The notes under the pieces: model-generated
What the model saw: the letters and a program-made list of their open reading frames with translations, nothing else
What the model was told of the DNA's origin: nothing
Database searches by the model: none
Shown here: positions 32,545 through 43,281 of the stretch, piece after piece
How the letters are laid out: each line of letters opens with the position of its first letter
How positions within the stretch are numbered: the first letter of the stretch is position 1
Translations under genes and position numbers: made by a program
Origin: Notospermus geniculatus
Lineage: Eukaryota > Nemertea > Pilidiophora > Heteronemertea > Lineidae
DNA length: 64,000 bases
NCBI GenBank assembly: GCA_002633025.1
Contig: NMRB01002278.1
Location: 1,842 to 65,841 of the forward strand
Direction: 5' to 3'

Positions 32545-33000
32545 TACTGCGGCGTATTTCGGTGGTAACGTTGCTCAGCAACAGAATTTAATATTCTCAA
32601 ATCTCGTTGATGACGAATTGTGCTCTCAACAAGAATGGATGCTTCGAAGAAAATCTCAAAAATACAATGTCATCTGCAACAAATGGGATCCGTTGCCATA
32701 GAAACACAGTAAATAATGATCCTGTATGATTGATGGATGAGGTTCAGCTTCCGATGTGATCAAGAACAAATAGTTTTATCGTCTGCTTAGAAGAATTTAT
32801 TTACTTTGTCAGGAAATTGAGTGGTTTGGAAGAATTAAACATGAACAATTATAGTAGTGTCTCTAATCCATTGAGTTGGACTTCCATAATGAAAAGTCCT
32901 TTCAGCTGAGGTGTCCAGACACGGATTCATTCAATGCACATTATTTTGTGAGGGGGTGGCAGATTGTGTGGCCGTCGTGGACTTCCGCAAGCTGGCTCTG
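32545..33000. other. unassigned DNA
   Basis: No recognised feature. Confidence 0.4.
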
Positions 33001-33002
33001 AG

Positions 33003-34050
33003 TTAGGTGGCTGGAATGGGCAGGTTATGTGGTTGGTAGTCCTGGACCTTCCCTGTCTGGCACTGAGTCCAGCTCCTGGCATGTGCAGGTTATGTGGTTG
33101 GTAGACCTGGACCTTCCCTGCCTGGCACTGAGTCCAGTTGCTGGCATGTGCAGGTTATGTGGTTGGTAGTCCTGGACCTTCCCTGTCTGGCAGTGAGTCC
33201 AGTTGCTGGCATGTGCAGGTTATGTGGTTGGTAGTCCTGGACCTTCCCTGTCTGGCACTGAGTCCAGTTGCTGGCATGTGCAGGTTATGTGGTTGGTAGT
33301 CCTGGACCTTCCCTGTCTGGCAGTGAATCCAGTTGCTGGCATGTGCAGGTTATGTGGTTGGCAGTCCTGGACCTTCCCTGTCTGGCACTGAGTCCAGCTG
33401 CTGGCATGTGCAGGTTATGCAGTTGGTAGTCCTGGACCTTCCCTGTCTGGCACTGAGTCCAGTTGCTGGCATGTGCAGGTTATGTGGTTGGTAGTCCTGG
33501 ACCTTCCCTGTCTGGCAGTGAGTCCAGTTGCTGGCATGTGCAGGTTATGTGGTTGGTAGTCCTGGACCTTCCCTGTCTGGCACTGAATCCAGTTGCTGGC
33601 ATGTGCAGGTTATGTGGTTGGCAGTCCTGGACCTTCCCTGTCTGGCAGTGAATCCAGTTGCTGGCATGTGCAGGTTATGTGGTTGGCAGTCCTGGGCCTT
33701 CCCTGTCTGGCACTGAGTCCAGCTGCTGGCATGTGCAGGTTGTGTGGTTGGCAGTCCTGGACCTTCCCTGTCTGGCACTGAGTCCAGCTACTGGATTGGA
33801 CAGGTTGTGTGGTTGGAAGTTACCTTTCCAGTTTGGCACTCAGTCCAGCTGTTGGCACGGGCAGGTTGTGTGGTTGGCATTTACCTTGCCAGTCCGGCAC
33901 TGGGTCCAGTTGCTGGCATGGGCAGGTAGCAGTTGTGGACCTCTCTGGGACTGAGTCCATTTGTGTGGTTGACAGTCATGGAGCTTCTCAGGTTGGCATT
34001 AAAAGTCCAGTTGCTGGTTGGCCCAGTCCAGTTGGCCTGGTGAAGTCTTC
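33003..34050. repeat. 65-bp minisatellite, ~14 units
   Basis: The unit contains TGCTGGCATGTGCAGGTTAT, GTGGTTGGTAGTCCTGGACC and TTCCCTGTCTGGCA. Central units (33200-33790) are nearly identical and the right edge decays after 33790. Repeated 62-codon frames arise because three 65-bp units form an open 195-bp cycle. They are not genes. Confidence 0.96.
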
Positions 34051-34059
34051 CCCATTACG

Positions 34060-34202
34060 CACTGTTTCCGCCAGAGGATACTAAGGGTACAATGCTAGTA
34101 CCCTCAAAGGAACAGAAAAGGGCGATTTCCTTTAATTTCATGAGGTTTTTGCTCATTTTGAAGAAATTAGTACCCTCAAAAAAATTTCTGGCGGAGACCC
34201 TG
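34060..34202. mobile_element. 143-bp MITE with TTACG flanks
   Basis: The ends CACTGTTTCCGCCAGA and the complement of CAGGGTCTCCGCCAGA, with TACCCTC repeated inside. TTACG lies directly on both sides (34055-34059 and 34203-34207). The CAGGG-type terminus is hAT-like, but hAT usually duplicates 8 bp. Confidence 0.85.
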
Positions 34203-34207
34203 TTACG

Positions 34208-34678
34208 GCTTGCAGTCCAATCCTGTGGTACCTGATGAGGTACTGATATATTGTGACCCTTCCCTGCCGTTGTGGGTCTGGAGGTTAATGTGATGTTATC
34301 GGGAACATTCAGTATAAATTGTAAATAAACAGTTATGTGTGGCTTACATCATGAATGCCATTTACGATAATGCACTAACTATTGAAGCTGTCCAGCAATT
34401 TGCAGCCAGTATCGATTTTGGATACCTTTATTGAGAACGTGTTGTAATCAACAGGAGTGGTATTTCGAGATCGCGGAGCATCAATATGACCCAAAGCTGC
34501 TGCACAATTATCGTACATGGTGATCAATTGACTGATTGTAGACCCACGATGTTTCATAATAGGTGGGTGGGAGTGTTTTCGGAATAGCTAATTTGTTTTC
34601 ATGTGTGGTTTCGTGATGGCGTCAATGGAAGTTTGTGAGTTTTTCTGTGGCGGTATTGGATTCTATTGTGGATGTTCA
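34208..34678. other. unassigned DNA
   Basis: No recognised feature. Confidence 0.4.
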
Positions 34679-37009
34679 TTAGGCCGGGTTCACATAGAGC
34701 TACACAGCACATGGGTATGCCAGCGAACAATGGCTTCATAAAGAATTCATGACCATGAAACCTTTGTTTGCAAGCAGGGTTCAAAGTTCATGACCTGTGA
34801 TTTAGTCTAAAATGCAACCTGGATTTTGCTCTGTGCGACCAAAAAATGATGTTCTCCATTTTGTATTGTGTGCAACTTGATTTTTTGGCCTGTTCGACCA
34901 AAATCTGCTTTTTAGCTCAGCTGACCAAAGGTCAGCGGAGCTAGTCATATAGGTATTCAGTGGCGTCAGGGTGTCAGTCCAGCACTCCAGCAGTCCAGCA
35001 GTCCATCTGTCAAACTATGCCCGACGTTTTGTAACCGTAATAGCTAGAGACTCCAAATTACATCTGAAGGTAGCCCTTGGTGAACTCTCCTCGGAAACAA
35101 AAAATGAGCGCAATTTGACCTATATTAGGCGCACCAGGGGGCGTTTTGTGTAAAATGAAATATTGCAATATCTCAGCCCCTATGATAATTATGTAGACAA
35201 AAAGTGATGGGATAGATAGCTTGATATTTTCTACATCAGTTCAAATGGAATTTAATGCCAGATCTGTTCACCAGGGGGCGCTATTCAACAAAATAAAAAA
35301 CAGGGGTATTTGAATTTTCGCGCCTTTTGCGCCAGCGTATCATTTGCCATTGCCTGACGTCATCATCATTGGAATTCACAGCCAAGGCCAGGAGTCTGCA
35401 TTCAGCAGTTCAATCGCCTACTTCGAAGGAGTTCAGCACATTTAAACAATGAGACTCTAGGTGAGTTCTTTTTTTCATTCTAAGAACCTAATGACGCAAT
35501 GATTACCAATTAAATGACCCTGACATTGGGAGTTTCGACAGTTGATCGCTTGCTCTGCCCTCGGCTCTCACAGTGAATAAGTAATAAGGCGGATGTCTCG
35601 TCACTGGGTTGATTCTGATGACGTCACACAGGCCTGTGGTCGTCTATCGTATCTTGAGAACGAAGAAGGACCAATTGGCATCCGTGCCAGCAGGCGACGT
35701 GGGCGAAATTTCACAAAAATCTCGCCTAAATTCGCCAGTAAGGAACCCCAAGGCGATGTCATAGCGCCTTGAAAACATCTCGCCCAGTTTCGCCCCCAAA
35801 AATCTGATATTCAAGTCGCCTAGACATCGTAATAAATTCGCCTTCTCGGCAAAACAAAATTGTGAATGTAGCCTACTTGCGTGCATACAGGCGATGTATT
35901 GCGTGTGAATGTATTTTGTACACAGATGGTTGTGTGTACTGTGCACATTGTGTATAAACGTTTGATTTATGTCGTTTAGTGCATAGTGTCGATGAAACTA
36001 CATGCAGATATGCGGTGTTTAGCAACCAAACTTTCTTCCAATGAACATTTTATGTTTGGATGGGCATTTGTGGTAGGCCTTGGTAAAAGCTAAAGATTAC
36101 ATTGCATTCTGCCAGCATATTTAATGTACATCTGTTCTGTTGGCGGTCGGTCACGTGATAGAATCTTGCGCTCTGATTGGTTCATTCGTTTGTTTGTTGC
36201 TATTTTTAGCATGTTTAGTGTAAAACCATGTGGTGACATGTCAACAGCTGATTATCAGGAAAGTGCAGGGCTTTAAATAATTTTTAGGGCAAAGTGTATC
36301 TTCCTCTTCTACCGGAGGTTGAAAGAGTATTTTCACTCTTCAAAGGAGTATTCCATTAGTAAAGTATTGCAAACTGATAAATCTCAAGGCGTATTTCACC
36401 CTTTTAGTTCTGGAATGGAGGAGTATTTTGAGATTTCAAGGAGTATTTTAAGCAAATACTCATCTTATCTTAAGCCCTGAAGTGTAGTCTCCCTTCTGAT
36501 TCTACATGAAAAAGTCTCCTCTTTTTAAACAGCAGGCGACTCAATTTCTCCCAATCTGCAAATCCTGGCACAGTGACCATGATGAACTTCCACTCGAATC
36601 TCGAAAACCACTGTCCCTGTGCTCCTGAAATCTCCTCCAAATTTCGACAAAATATCCATAACTCACACTCTTCTCCATATGATGAAAAATCAATGCGTGC
36701 AAACATGATTTTGACGTGACAATTTCTTCGTTGACGTGGACAAACTTTTTATTTGTTGATTGTTGTGTAGAACGGTGAATCCCCTAATTCCAGGACTGCC
36801 GTGAATTTTGCCGAAGACACGTCTGGCGAAAGTGCGACGCCTCCAGTCCTCGGCATATACTTTACAGGCATAGGCCTACCAAAATATGAGTTGCAGAAAT
36901 AGAATTAAATGCAGGTCAAAGTGTAACAAGAAGAGTAGGTATGGTGATTTTATAGCTCCCTATTCACCATGTGAAAACGTGTCAATAATTAAAGGTACCG
37001 GTATCTATA

Positions 37010-37620
37010 GATCTCATGATTCACCAAGAATCTCAACATGATACACCGCTTCCCACCCAGTCCCAAGGGGTCTTAAGCTCTTTATCAATTCACCAAGGAA
37101 TGAAGGCCTATGTGGTATTAACCCCATTCCACCCCAGGGATCTAATGCCAAGGATTGTCTTGTGCTATATTAACCCCTTAGTACCGGTATTTCCCAATCA
37201 CATGAATCAAGGGTGGTCTAATAAAGTACATGTATCTGACATTATCTCGATTCACCAAGGATTGTAGGCCAATCATGCAACAATAAAGTTTAACCCCTTC
37301 CCACTGCCCAAGGGCAAGGGTCTACCAATGATTTTACGGCATTATGCTACATGTATATTAACCCCTTCCCAACAGTATTTTCTATACCCCAGTAGCTTTT
37401 CTGTAACTTCTTACTGGAAAGTGCCTGAGGAAGACCCCGGTTGGGGTTGAAAATTTGCAAAATTTTGGAGACGACTCGTCCCACTAGACCTTCCCAACCA
37501 AGGGCGGTCTTAATTAATTATCTGACATGTACATTGTATCTCGATTCACCAAGGATTTTAGGCCTGTCATGTAGAATATTGAAGTTAATAACCTCTTCCC
37601 ACTCTATTCACTATATTTCA
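37010..37620. repeat. degenerate tandem repeat inside the 3.1-kb element
   Basis: GATTCACCAAGGA recurs near 37017, 37089, 37248 and 37538, with TTAACCCCTTCCCA and AAGGGNGGTCTAAT between. A CCCCAACCGGGG-type repeat (37383-37480) interrupts one unit. Confidence 0.75.
37383..37480 (-). repeat. CCCCAACCGGGG hairpin repeat, copy 2
   Basis: GAAAGTGCCTGAGGAAGACC is followed by CCGGTTGGGGTTGAAAATTT and GCAAAATTTTGGAGACGA, the reverse of the other two copies. Confidence 0.78.
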
Positions 37621-38159
37621 GGTCGACCTGGTTGCCGAAGCACCCCAGATTGCTGATGCTGCTGTTGCTAAAGAGGGGTGCAAGGAAGTGTCTTGAATTT
37701 GAAGAACTCACTCACTCACTCAGCCGACACAACAGGAATCCCAATTGGAGATCAACTGTCGAAATCAGAGAACAGAACATAGAACAGAGAACAGAGAAAT
37801 CTTCGCCACAACAGACAAATGCATTATTCTCTTACAAATGTATGCACACCGTATGCATTCCAAAATAAAGTGCAATTCATTCTTGGCAAAATTGTACAGG
37901 TGAATAAAATTTGACATCACCGACTAAGTTCCTAAGACTGCAGTAGCCCGTGTGCCTTATCAAGCCGAGGCATCAAATGTCAGCTGAGCGCAAGGCCCAT
38001 GGGCCTCTTGTTCAGAATATTGACTTTGATCCCTGGCAAGGTGTGTCCATGTAGGTGTAGCTCTATGTGAACCCGGCCTAAGGGAATAATACCAAGGAAC
38101 AACACTGTGTTGATGTGATGGGAGACCAGGACCACGTTGGTCAAAATCTACGCTGGCAC

Positions 38160-38530
38160 TAGACTAGTACCTGGACCTACCGATGGTGTCGCTATTGAAT
38201 GGTAGGACCAGTCGTGGCCGCCATTTGTGGAGGAATTCTGACAGTGAAGTCACTTGAAAATTTTATGTAAATTATGTAAATTTATTCAATTCTCAATACG
38301 GCTGACGTACCAGAATGCGAATAGAAGGTGACCGACCTTTGACCCAGGAAATTCACCAATCACGCCGGGGGTTTTCCATGTTAAAAATAGAAAATCTATC
38401 AACATAATAGTTCACATACTTACCACCTGCGCCAGCACCGACCAATCAGAGGCACGAAGGCGGTAGGCACGCCCGGTCCTAACATATGCAAAAGCCCGAT
38501 GTAAAATAGTTAGGATCGGGTACCAGTCTA
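38160..38530. mobile_element. 371-bp element with 9-bp target duplication
   Basis: The ends TAGACTAGTACC / GGTACCAGTCTA. CGCTGGCAC is duplicated exactly at 38151-38159 and 38531-38539. A 9-bp duplication and TAG.CT ends match the 12727-12827 element, so both may belong to one Mutator-like family. Confidence 0.9.
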
Positions 38531-38539
38531 CGCTGGCAC

Positions 38540-38790
38540 ACCTTGGCAGAGAGTGTTCGGGATGGATAATGTCCGCAGGTCCTTACTGCTGGACATAACC
38601 TCTGCATACTACAGAATTTTCAGTGTGCTCGTTCTGGACCAAGCATGATCTGACCAGTTTCGCCAAACAGGTCGAGTCAGCTGGGCCTGGTACCAATGTA
38701 AACGGGCTTGTCCTGCTTCAATTTCAAAGCGGGCTCAGTCCGGGTCAAGCTTGGCACACTTCAACCGCGGGCTAGTGTAAAAATTAAGGG
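38540..38790. other. unassigned DNA
   Basis: No recognised feature. Confidence 0.4.
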
Positions 38791-39055
38791 CTTAAGTCTT
38801 ATGTTTATCCAGTCTGCATGCTTAGCAAGCAGCAGGTCCCGGACTCAAATCTAATGTCTGACGTTGGCCTTAAAGGATATCATGCCTGGCTCTTCATGTC
38901 CATCACATGGGACAGTTAAACCATGGTGCGGTACCTTGTGCCTTTGCAAGGGCGAGTAAAAGACCCATCCAAGTGAGGAACATGAGTAGCTTGAGATGGC
39001 CTCTCTATGGGCAATAATGTTTTAGCTTCAGCCGCGATGGAAAAATATGATATAA
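38791..39055 (+). mobile_element. SINE-1 copy 5, degenerate head
   Basis: Head TGCTTAGCAAGCAGCAGGTC and a poor box B (GGACTCAAATCT), with the full body CAAGTGAGGAACATGAGTAG and CTTGAGATGGCC, and the GGCAATAATG tail. Confidence 0.88.
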
Positions 39056-39519
39056 TACACTATTCATATCATTGTTTGCCATCACTTTTCAGCCCAGGCT
39101 GCATGCAGCAGCTGAGAACGATAGAAACATGAAAATCCCAGATTGTACTTCTGAAAAACGCTGATGGTGGCATTGTTTGTGACCATGTCTCCCACTCACG
39201 TAACCATTGTCTATAATCTCTGCGTCGGTGGAGAGGACAACATTTTTTGTCGAGGGTACTTCTTTGTCCTGCGGTAGTAACTCTCGACCCAGATGTGTGC
39301 AGCTGCTGCGAGCGTGGAGAGAAACGTACCCGTTTGGATGTGTTTCTGAATTATTTATTCACTGTCGCCTCTTGGGATCCTTGTAAAGTATGATTGAGTC
39401 ATGGACGAACCCATTAGTCATGTATTTCTATGTTTGTAAGTTGTGGGTCCCATTTGCAACTAGTGGATCCTTCCTTCTTTGGGTCTGTTTCCTGTCTTTG
39501 TGGCACTTCAGGACAGCTA
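39056..39519. other. unassigned DNA
   Basis: No recognised feature. Confidence 0.4.
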
Positions 39520-39990
39520 TTGCGTTGGGATGTTTAAGTGTCCAAGTTGACTGATGTGGTGTATCTGTAAGTGGTGGGTCTTCATTTCAAAGGGACCCAT
39601 TCCCTCTAGTGTTGTTCACTTCTCTGACTTCGTAGTCCTGGAATAGCTGTTGCTATCATCAGGGATGTTTTCGTGTCCAAGTTGATATGATGCTGTTGTG
39701 TATGCTTTAGTTTCTGTTTGGATTACTGGACGCTAAGTCGCTGACTTCGTAACATGCTGCCATAGATGTAGCTGTCATTGGGATGTTTTTGTGTCCAAGT
39801 CGATAGGATACTGTTGTGTATGCTTTAGTTTCTGTTTGGATTACTGGAGGCCGTGTCACTGACTTCGTAACATACATTGTATTGCCATAGATGTAGCTAT
39901 GATTGGGATGTTTTCGTGTCCAAGTTGATATGATGCTGTTGCGTATGCTTTAGTTTCTGTTAGGATTACTGGAGGCCAAGACGAATATGT
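39520..39990. repeat. ~120-bp tandem array
   Basis: GGGATGTTTTCGTGTCCAAG starts units near 39662, 39779 and 39905, with a divergent unit near 39528. Each carries TATGCTTTAGTTTCTGTTTG, GATTACTGGA and CTGACTTCGTAACAT. Confidence 0.92.
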
Positions 39991-40103
39991 GGATACATTG
40001 GGATCATTCAGTTTCAGAATAAAACTGAAACTTGTGGAGTTATTTTCTGGATAAGCGACAGGAATTTCTTCATTCTGCATGGATGGAGGACGTGGTCTGA
40101 ACA

Positions 40104-40280
40104 GGCTGTCAGAGTGGCGCAATGGAAATATTTGGAGCTGTTGTCACCAGGTTCTACATTCAATCACCTGTCAGAGGCAACCTTTCAGTGATAGAGGGAT
40201 ACTCTCGTTGACATTGCAGGTATTCTGTGGGCATTCTGGTTTCCTGAGCTTACATTTATTAGCCCAATAATGGGTGTTGT
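40104..40280 (+). mobile_element. tRNA-derived SINE-2, copy 2
   Basis: CTGTCAGAGTGGCGCAATGG (box-A-like) and GGTTCTACATTCAATC (box-B-like), then GTGATAGAGGGATACTCTC and GCATTCTGGTTTCCTGAG, all in the order of the 9100-9265 copy. Confidence 0.75.
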
Positions 40281-40464
40281 GAAGAAAAGTTAACAAATGC
40301 TTTTACTTCAGATTTGTACAGTATACCGTAGTGCATTTGTACTCCAAAATCCAAGTAAAACCATTTGCCAGTCTTTATTCATATATGACCCATTGTCTCT
40401 AATATTTGGCGCTCAGCTCTCAACTCAATATTCTATCAGAATTTTGACATCGAAGGCAACTTTA

Positions 40465-40641
40465 AGCCTGCCTCACACTGGAGCTATCTGCTGAGCAAAA
40501 AGTCATTCGAGACCGTTTGCTCAGCAGATAGCTCACGTATGCACGAATTTTTCGTGAGTTTTCGGCCTCGCGAGGCAGAAAACTCACCGAAAATACGTGC
40601 AAACATGAGCTATCTGCTGAGCAAACGGTGTGCGGCAGGCT
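40465..40641. mobile_element. 177-bp MITE with TTA duplication and nested palindromes
   Basis: The ends AGCCTGCCTCACAC and the complement of AGCCTGCCGCACAC. TTA lies at 40462-40464 and 40642-40644. GAGCTATCTGCTGAGCAAA occurs three times in alternating orientation, and GTGAGTTTTC..GAAAACTCAC forms a further hairpin. PIF/Harbinger-like. Confidence 0.92.
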
Positions 40642-40877
40642 TTAGACATGTGTAGCTGGCTGAAGGTGAATTGATGGCATATGGACTTTGCTGAGAGATG
40701 GCAGCTGAAACTGGTGCTACTCTCATTGATTACCATTGTCAGGAGATATTGACAGAGTGCATACCCACCATCAGGATTGTCGGGTGGAGCAGTGGATGTG
40801 GAAACATCCACAACTGCCTGAGGTTCTATCTCTGGTCGTTCCAGTGTCTTTATGTGACCGAGAGGGCAATAGCTGTT

Positions 40878-42072
40878 CTTACACTACAAAAAAGGCGGGC
40901 GTAATAAGCCCGGGTCTACGAAGTCTGGACTTCCTAAGCCCAGATAACATGAGAGGGTCTAGATAAGTCCACACTTGACCCGGACTTCTACTTCAGCTGT
41001 AAGCGCAATTATCTTAGTTCTAGACACGGCGACAGATGGCGTTGCGATAATTACGTGTTACATTGAGTGACCTGCGGATCACAGGCGGTCGTCTAGACGG
41101 GCACCAATTTACTACAATGCCTACGCCCCTACCCATGCATGACGTCATGACGCCCTGCCCTGTACACACACAATCAAGAAAGGCCGGTCACAAAAAAAAT
41201 ACACCCACAAACTCATCAGGATTTCGATAACCTCAAACCTGCCAAGTCGCTTATCAGGCGATCAAATGAGTGTTTAGTCCTTACTTCATCAACTCATATG
41301 GTTGTCACAGCGTAATGTTCCTCAGAAAGATGGAAATAGTAGCGATGAAGTGGACTGACACAAACATGACAAAACCTCTCCCCAAAATGTTGATGATTTC
41401 CTCGTTCGGCGTCAGTCGGAAATGCGTTCTTCATTTTCATTGGTCGGAGAAATAAAAGCCCCACTCGCAACGAGCAATGTCAAGCACATGACGTTGCCTG
41501 CTCCTGTACGACGTCAAGATGACTTTGTTGCGTTGTCTGCGGACGACGTCATCTTGACGTTGCGCGTGGCGAGTGGGGCTTTTAGTTTTTCCGAGTGACG
41601 CCGAACGGGAAATCGTCAACATTCTGGGGAGAGGTTTTGTCATGTTTGTGTCAGTCCACTTCATCGCTACTATTTCCATCTTTCTGAGGAACATTACGCT
41701 GTGACAACCATATGAGTTGATGAAGTAAGGACTAAACACTCATTTGATCGCCTGATAAGCGACTTGGCAGGTTTGAGGTTATTGAAATCCTGATGAGTTT
41801 GTGGGTGTATTTTTTTTGTGACCGGCCTTTCTTGATTGTGTGTGTACAGGGCAGGGCGTCATGACGTCATGCATGGGTAGGGGCGTAGGCATTGTAGTAA
41901 ACTGGTGCCCGTCTAGACGACCGCCTGTGCTGCGGATGTGACCTTCAAATTCTCCTGCGATCGCTGGGTTTCATACTAAATTGGATTTGTAGTGTAAGTG
42001 CTCTGTTGGAAAACCTGGACTTCTCCCGAGTCTAGACGAAAAAAAACCCGGACTTCTCGTTCAGGTGTAACT
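40878..42072. mobile_element. TTACAC-ended element hosting the long inverted repeat
   Basis: TTACACTACAAAAAAGGCGG at the left, and the complement of the right end reads TTACACCTGAACGAGAAGTC. AAGCCCGGGTCT and AAGTC(C/T)GGAC motifs recur as in the 6294-6448 MITE. Removing the 850-bp insertion leaves ~345 bp. Confidence 0.6.
41080..41929. mobile_element. 850-bp foldback element, hAT-type target duplication
   Basis: The ends CACAGGCGGTCGTCTAGACG and its exact complement start arms of about 335-375 bp that match almost base for base: GACGTCATGACGCCCTGCCC, TGATGAGTTTGTGGGTGTAT, CATTTGATCGCCTGATAAGC and others. The centre (41456-41583) has its own AAAAGCCCCACTCGC arms and GACGTCAAGATGAC repeats. 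The left arm carries ~30 extra bases near 41420-41450. CTGCGGAT is duplicated exactly at 41072-41079 and 41930-41937. It has no transposase, so it would need one supplied in trans. Confidence 0.96.
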
Positions 42073-42074
42073 GT

Positions 42075-42620
42075 GGCTGATATAACCCTGACACTGTAGG
42101 TTTCCTCTGTGGGGTGGTTTCCTTTTACATCATGTAAATATTGCTCAGTATTGATGAGTAGCTAAAATGCCCCAAGTTGGTGCTCGCAGACCTGCAAATT
42201 ATCATCACCCTGGAAGTGGAAGAAGGGTGTTGCTTATTGACATCTTCTCAGCATTGTTAGATCACGCTCACCTTGACACAGATGAAATGACCAGAAAAAC
42301 CTCAGCATCCTCTTCAATCAAAGACGAAGTTTGTTGACCCATTTATCTTTTGAAAATCATAACTCTGGCCCAAATGATGTATTTTATGGATGGTTTATTG
42401 ATTGTAATAGCTGTGTGTTTGTCCTCAGAAGGCGATAACGAGCCACAACAATGGCATTATTGGATACAGTGTTGTTGCGTTGTGTGCGGTAGTCTTTGGA
42501 TGAGGCTGGTCGCTGGGGTCACAGTTTCATCTTGTCTGGGTGATACCCATGGGCTGATAACGCATTCACTTCTGCTGTGTGGCTTGGAACGAAATCTCGA
42601 TTTCTCGGACAACGGACAAC
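42075..42620. other. unassigned DNA
   Basis: A 129-codon frame (42350-42739) begins here with a hydrophobic stretch but runs into the tandem array. No family is recognised. Confidence 0.4.
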
Positions 42621-43145
42621 GTAGTGAGGTAGTCACCATAGACATGATAGGTTTTACGGACTATCCAGCAAAACAGTATTGGAGGATTCTGGGAGTTGGT
42701 GATGTGTGTAAGGCTTTCGGTGGATTTTTTTTGTGGTGAGGGCAGTCAAGGTTGTGAGGTAGACACCATAGATTTTATGGAGCTCATCAGCAACAGTATT
42801 GGAGGATCTGGGAGGTGGTGATGTGTGTAATGCTTTCAGTTGATTTTAGTGGTGAGGGCAGACAAGGTAGTGAGGTAGTCACCTAGTAGTCACATGATAG
42901 ATTTTACGGACTATCTAGCAACAGTATTGGAGGATTCTGGGAGTTGGTGATGTGTGTAAGGCTTTCAGTGGATTTTAGTGGTGAGGGCAGTCAAGGTAGA
43001 GAGGTAGTCACCATAGATTTTATGGAGTTCATCAGCAGCAGTATTGGAGGATTCTGGGAGTTGGTGATGTGTGTAATGCTTTCGGTTGATTTTTAGCAGT
43101 GTGAGGGTTTGAACAAATCTTTATTTCGCTGTCGACGTATCAGGG
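42621..43145. repeat. ~125-bp tandem array, alternating unit types
   Basis: Four units with GAGGTAGTCACCATAGA, CAGTATTGGAGGATTCTGGG, AGTTGGTGATGTGTGTAA and GGTGAGGGCAGTCAAGGTAG. Units 1 and 3 share GGACTATC(C/T)AGCA; units 2 and 4 share GGAG(C/T)TCATCAGCA, which points to amplification of a dimer. A decayed unit follows to about 43230. Confidence 0.92.
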
Positions 43146-43255
43146 AATAGTTGCCATAGATTTCATCGAGCTTATCATCAACAGCATTCGACAAGATAGG
43201 TTTTGGTGATGTGTGCAAGTCTTTCATCGGAATTTTATTCGTGGTGGTGGTGGTT

Positions 43256-43281
43256 GGGGTGGGGTTGGGGTTGGGGGAGGG
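43256..43281 (+). other. G-quadruplex-forming motif
   Basis: Four G-tracts of four or more, separated by 1-2 nt (GGGGTGGGGTTGGGGTTGGGG), satisfy the standard G4 pattern. Its function is unknown. Confidence 0.85.

Larger units (their letters stand above)
34909..38012. mobile_element. hairpin-ended element, TTTTTAGC type, copy 3 (3.1 kb)
   Basis: The start TTTTTAGCTCAGCTGACC AAAGGTCAGC forms a hairpin, followed by CCAGCAGTCCAGCAGTCC and GTTTTGTAACCG, as in the 22345 element. The end is AAGGCCCATGGGCCTCTTGTT-like, a hairpin followed by TCTTGTT. CACCAGGGGGCG occurs twice. No transposase, helicase or polymerase is seen. The internal 35-37 kb stretch may include captured sequence. Confidence 0.65.
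34679..38081. mobile_element. GGCCGGGTTCACATAGAGC TIR element, split by a 3.1-kb insertion
   Basis: GGCCGGGTTCACATAGAGC plus TACAC is a perfect inverted repeat at 34682-34705 and 38055-38078, flanked by TTA and TAA. Removing 34909-38012 leaves a ~300-bp MITE. Such GGCC..CACAT ends with TTA/TAA suggest PIF/Harbinger. Confidence 0.85.

Noticed and set aside
33203-33781. Repeated 62-codon Cys/Trp-rich frames that look like a repeat protein
   Set aside because: They arise from the 65-bp minisatellite in every phase; starts recur every 65 bp and no domain is present.
41270-41739. Two nearly identical predicted peptides on opposite strands
   Set aside because: They are the same sequence read from the two arms of the 850-bp inverted repeat, not a gene pair.
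42350-42739. 129-codon frame with a hydrophobic start (signal-peptide-like)
   Set aside because: Its second half lies in the 125-bp tandem array, where the other units do not keep the frame. No homology is recognised.
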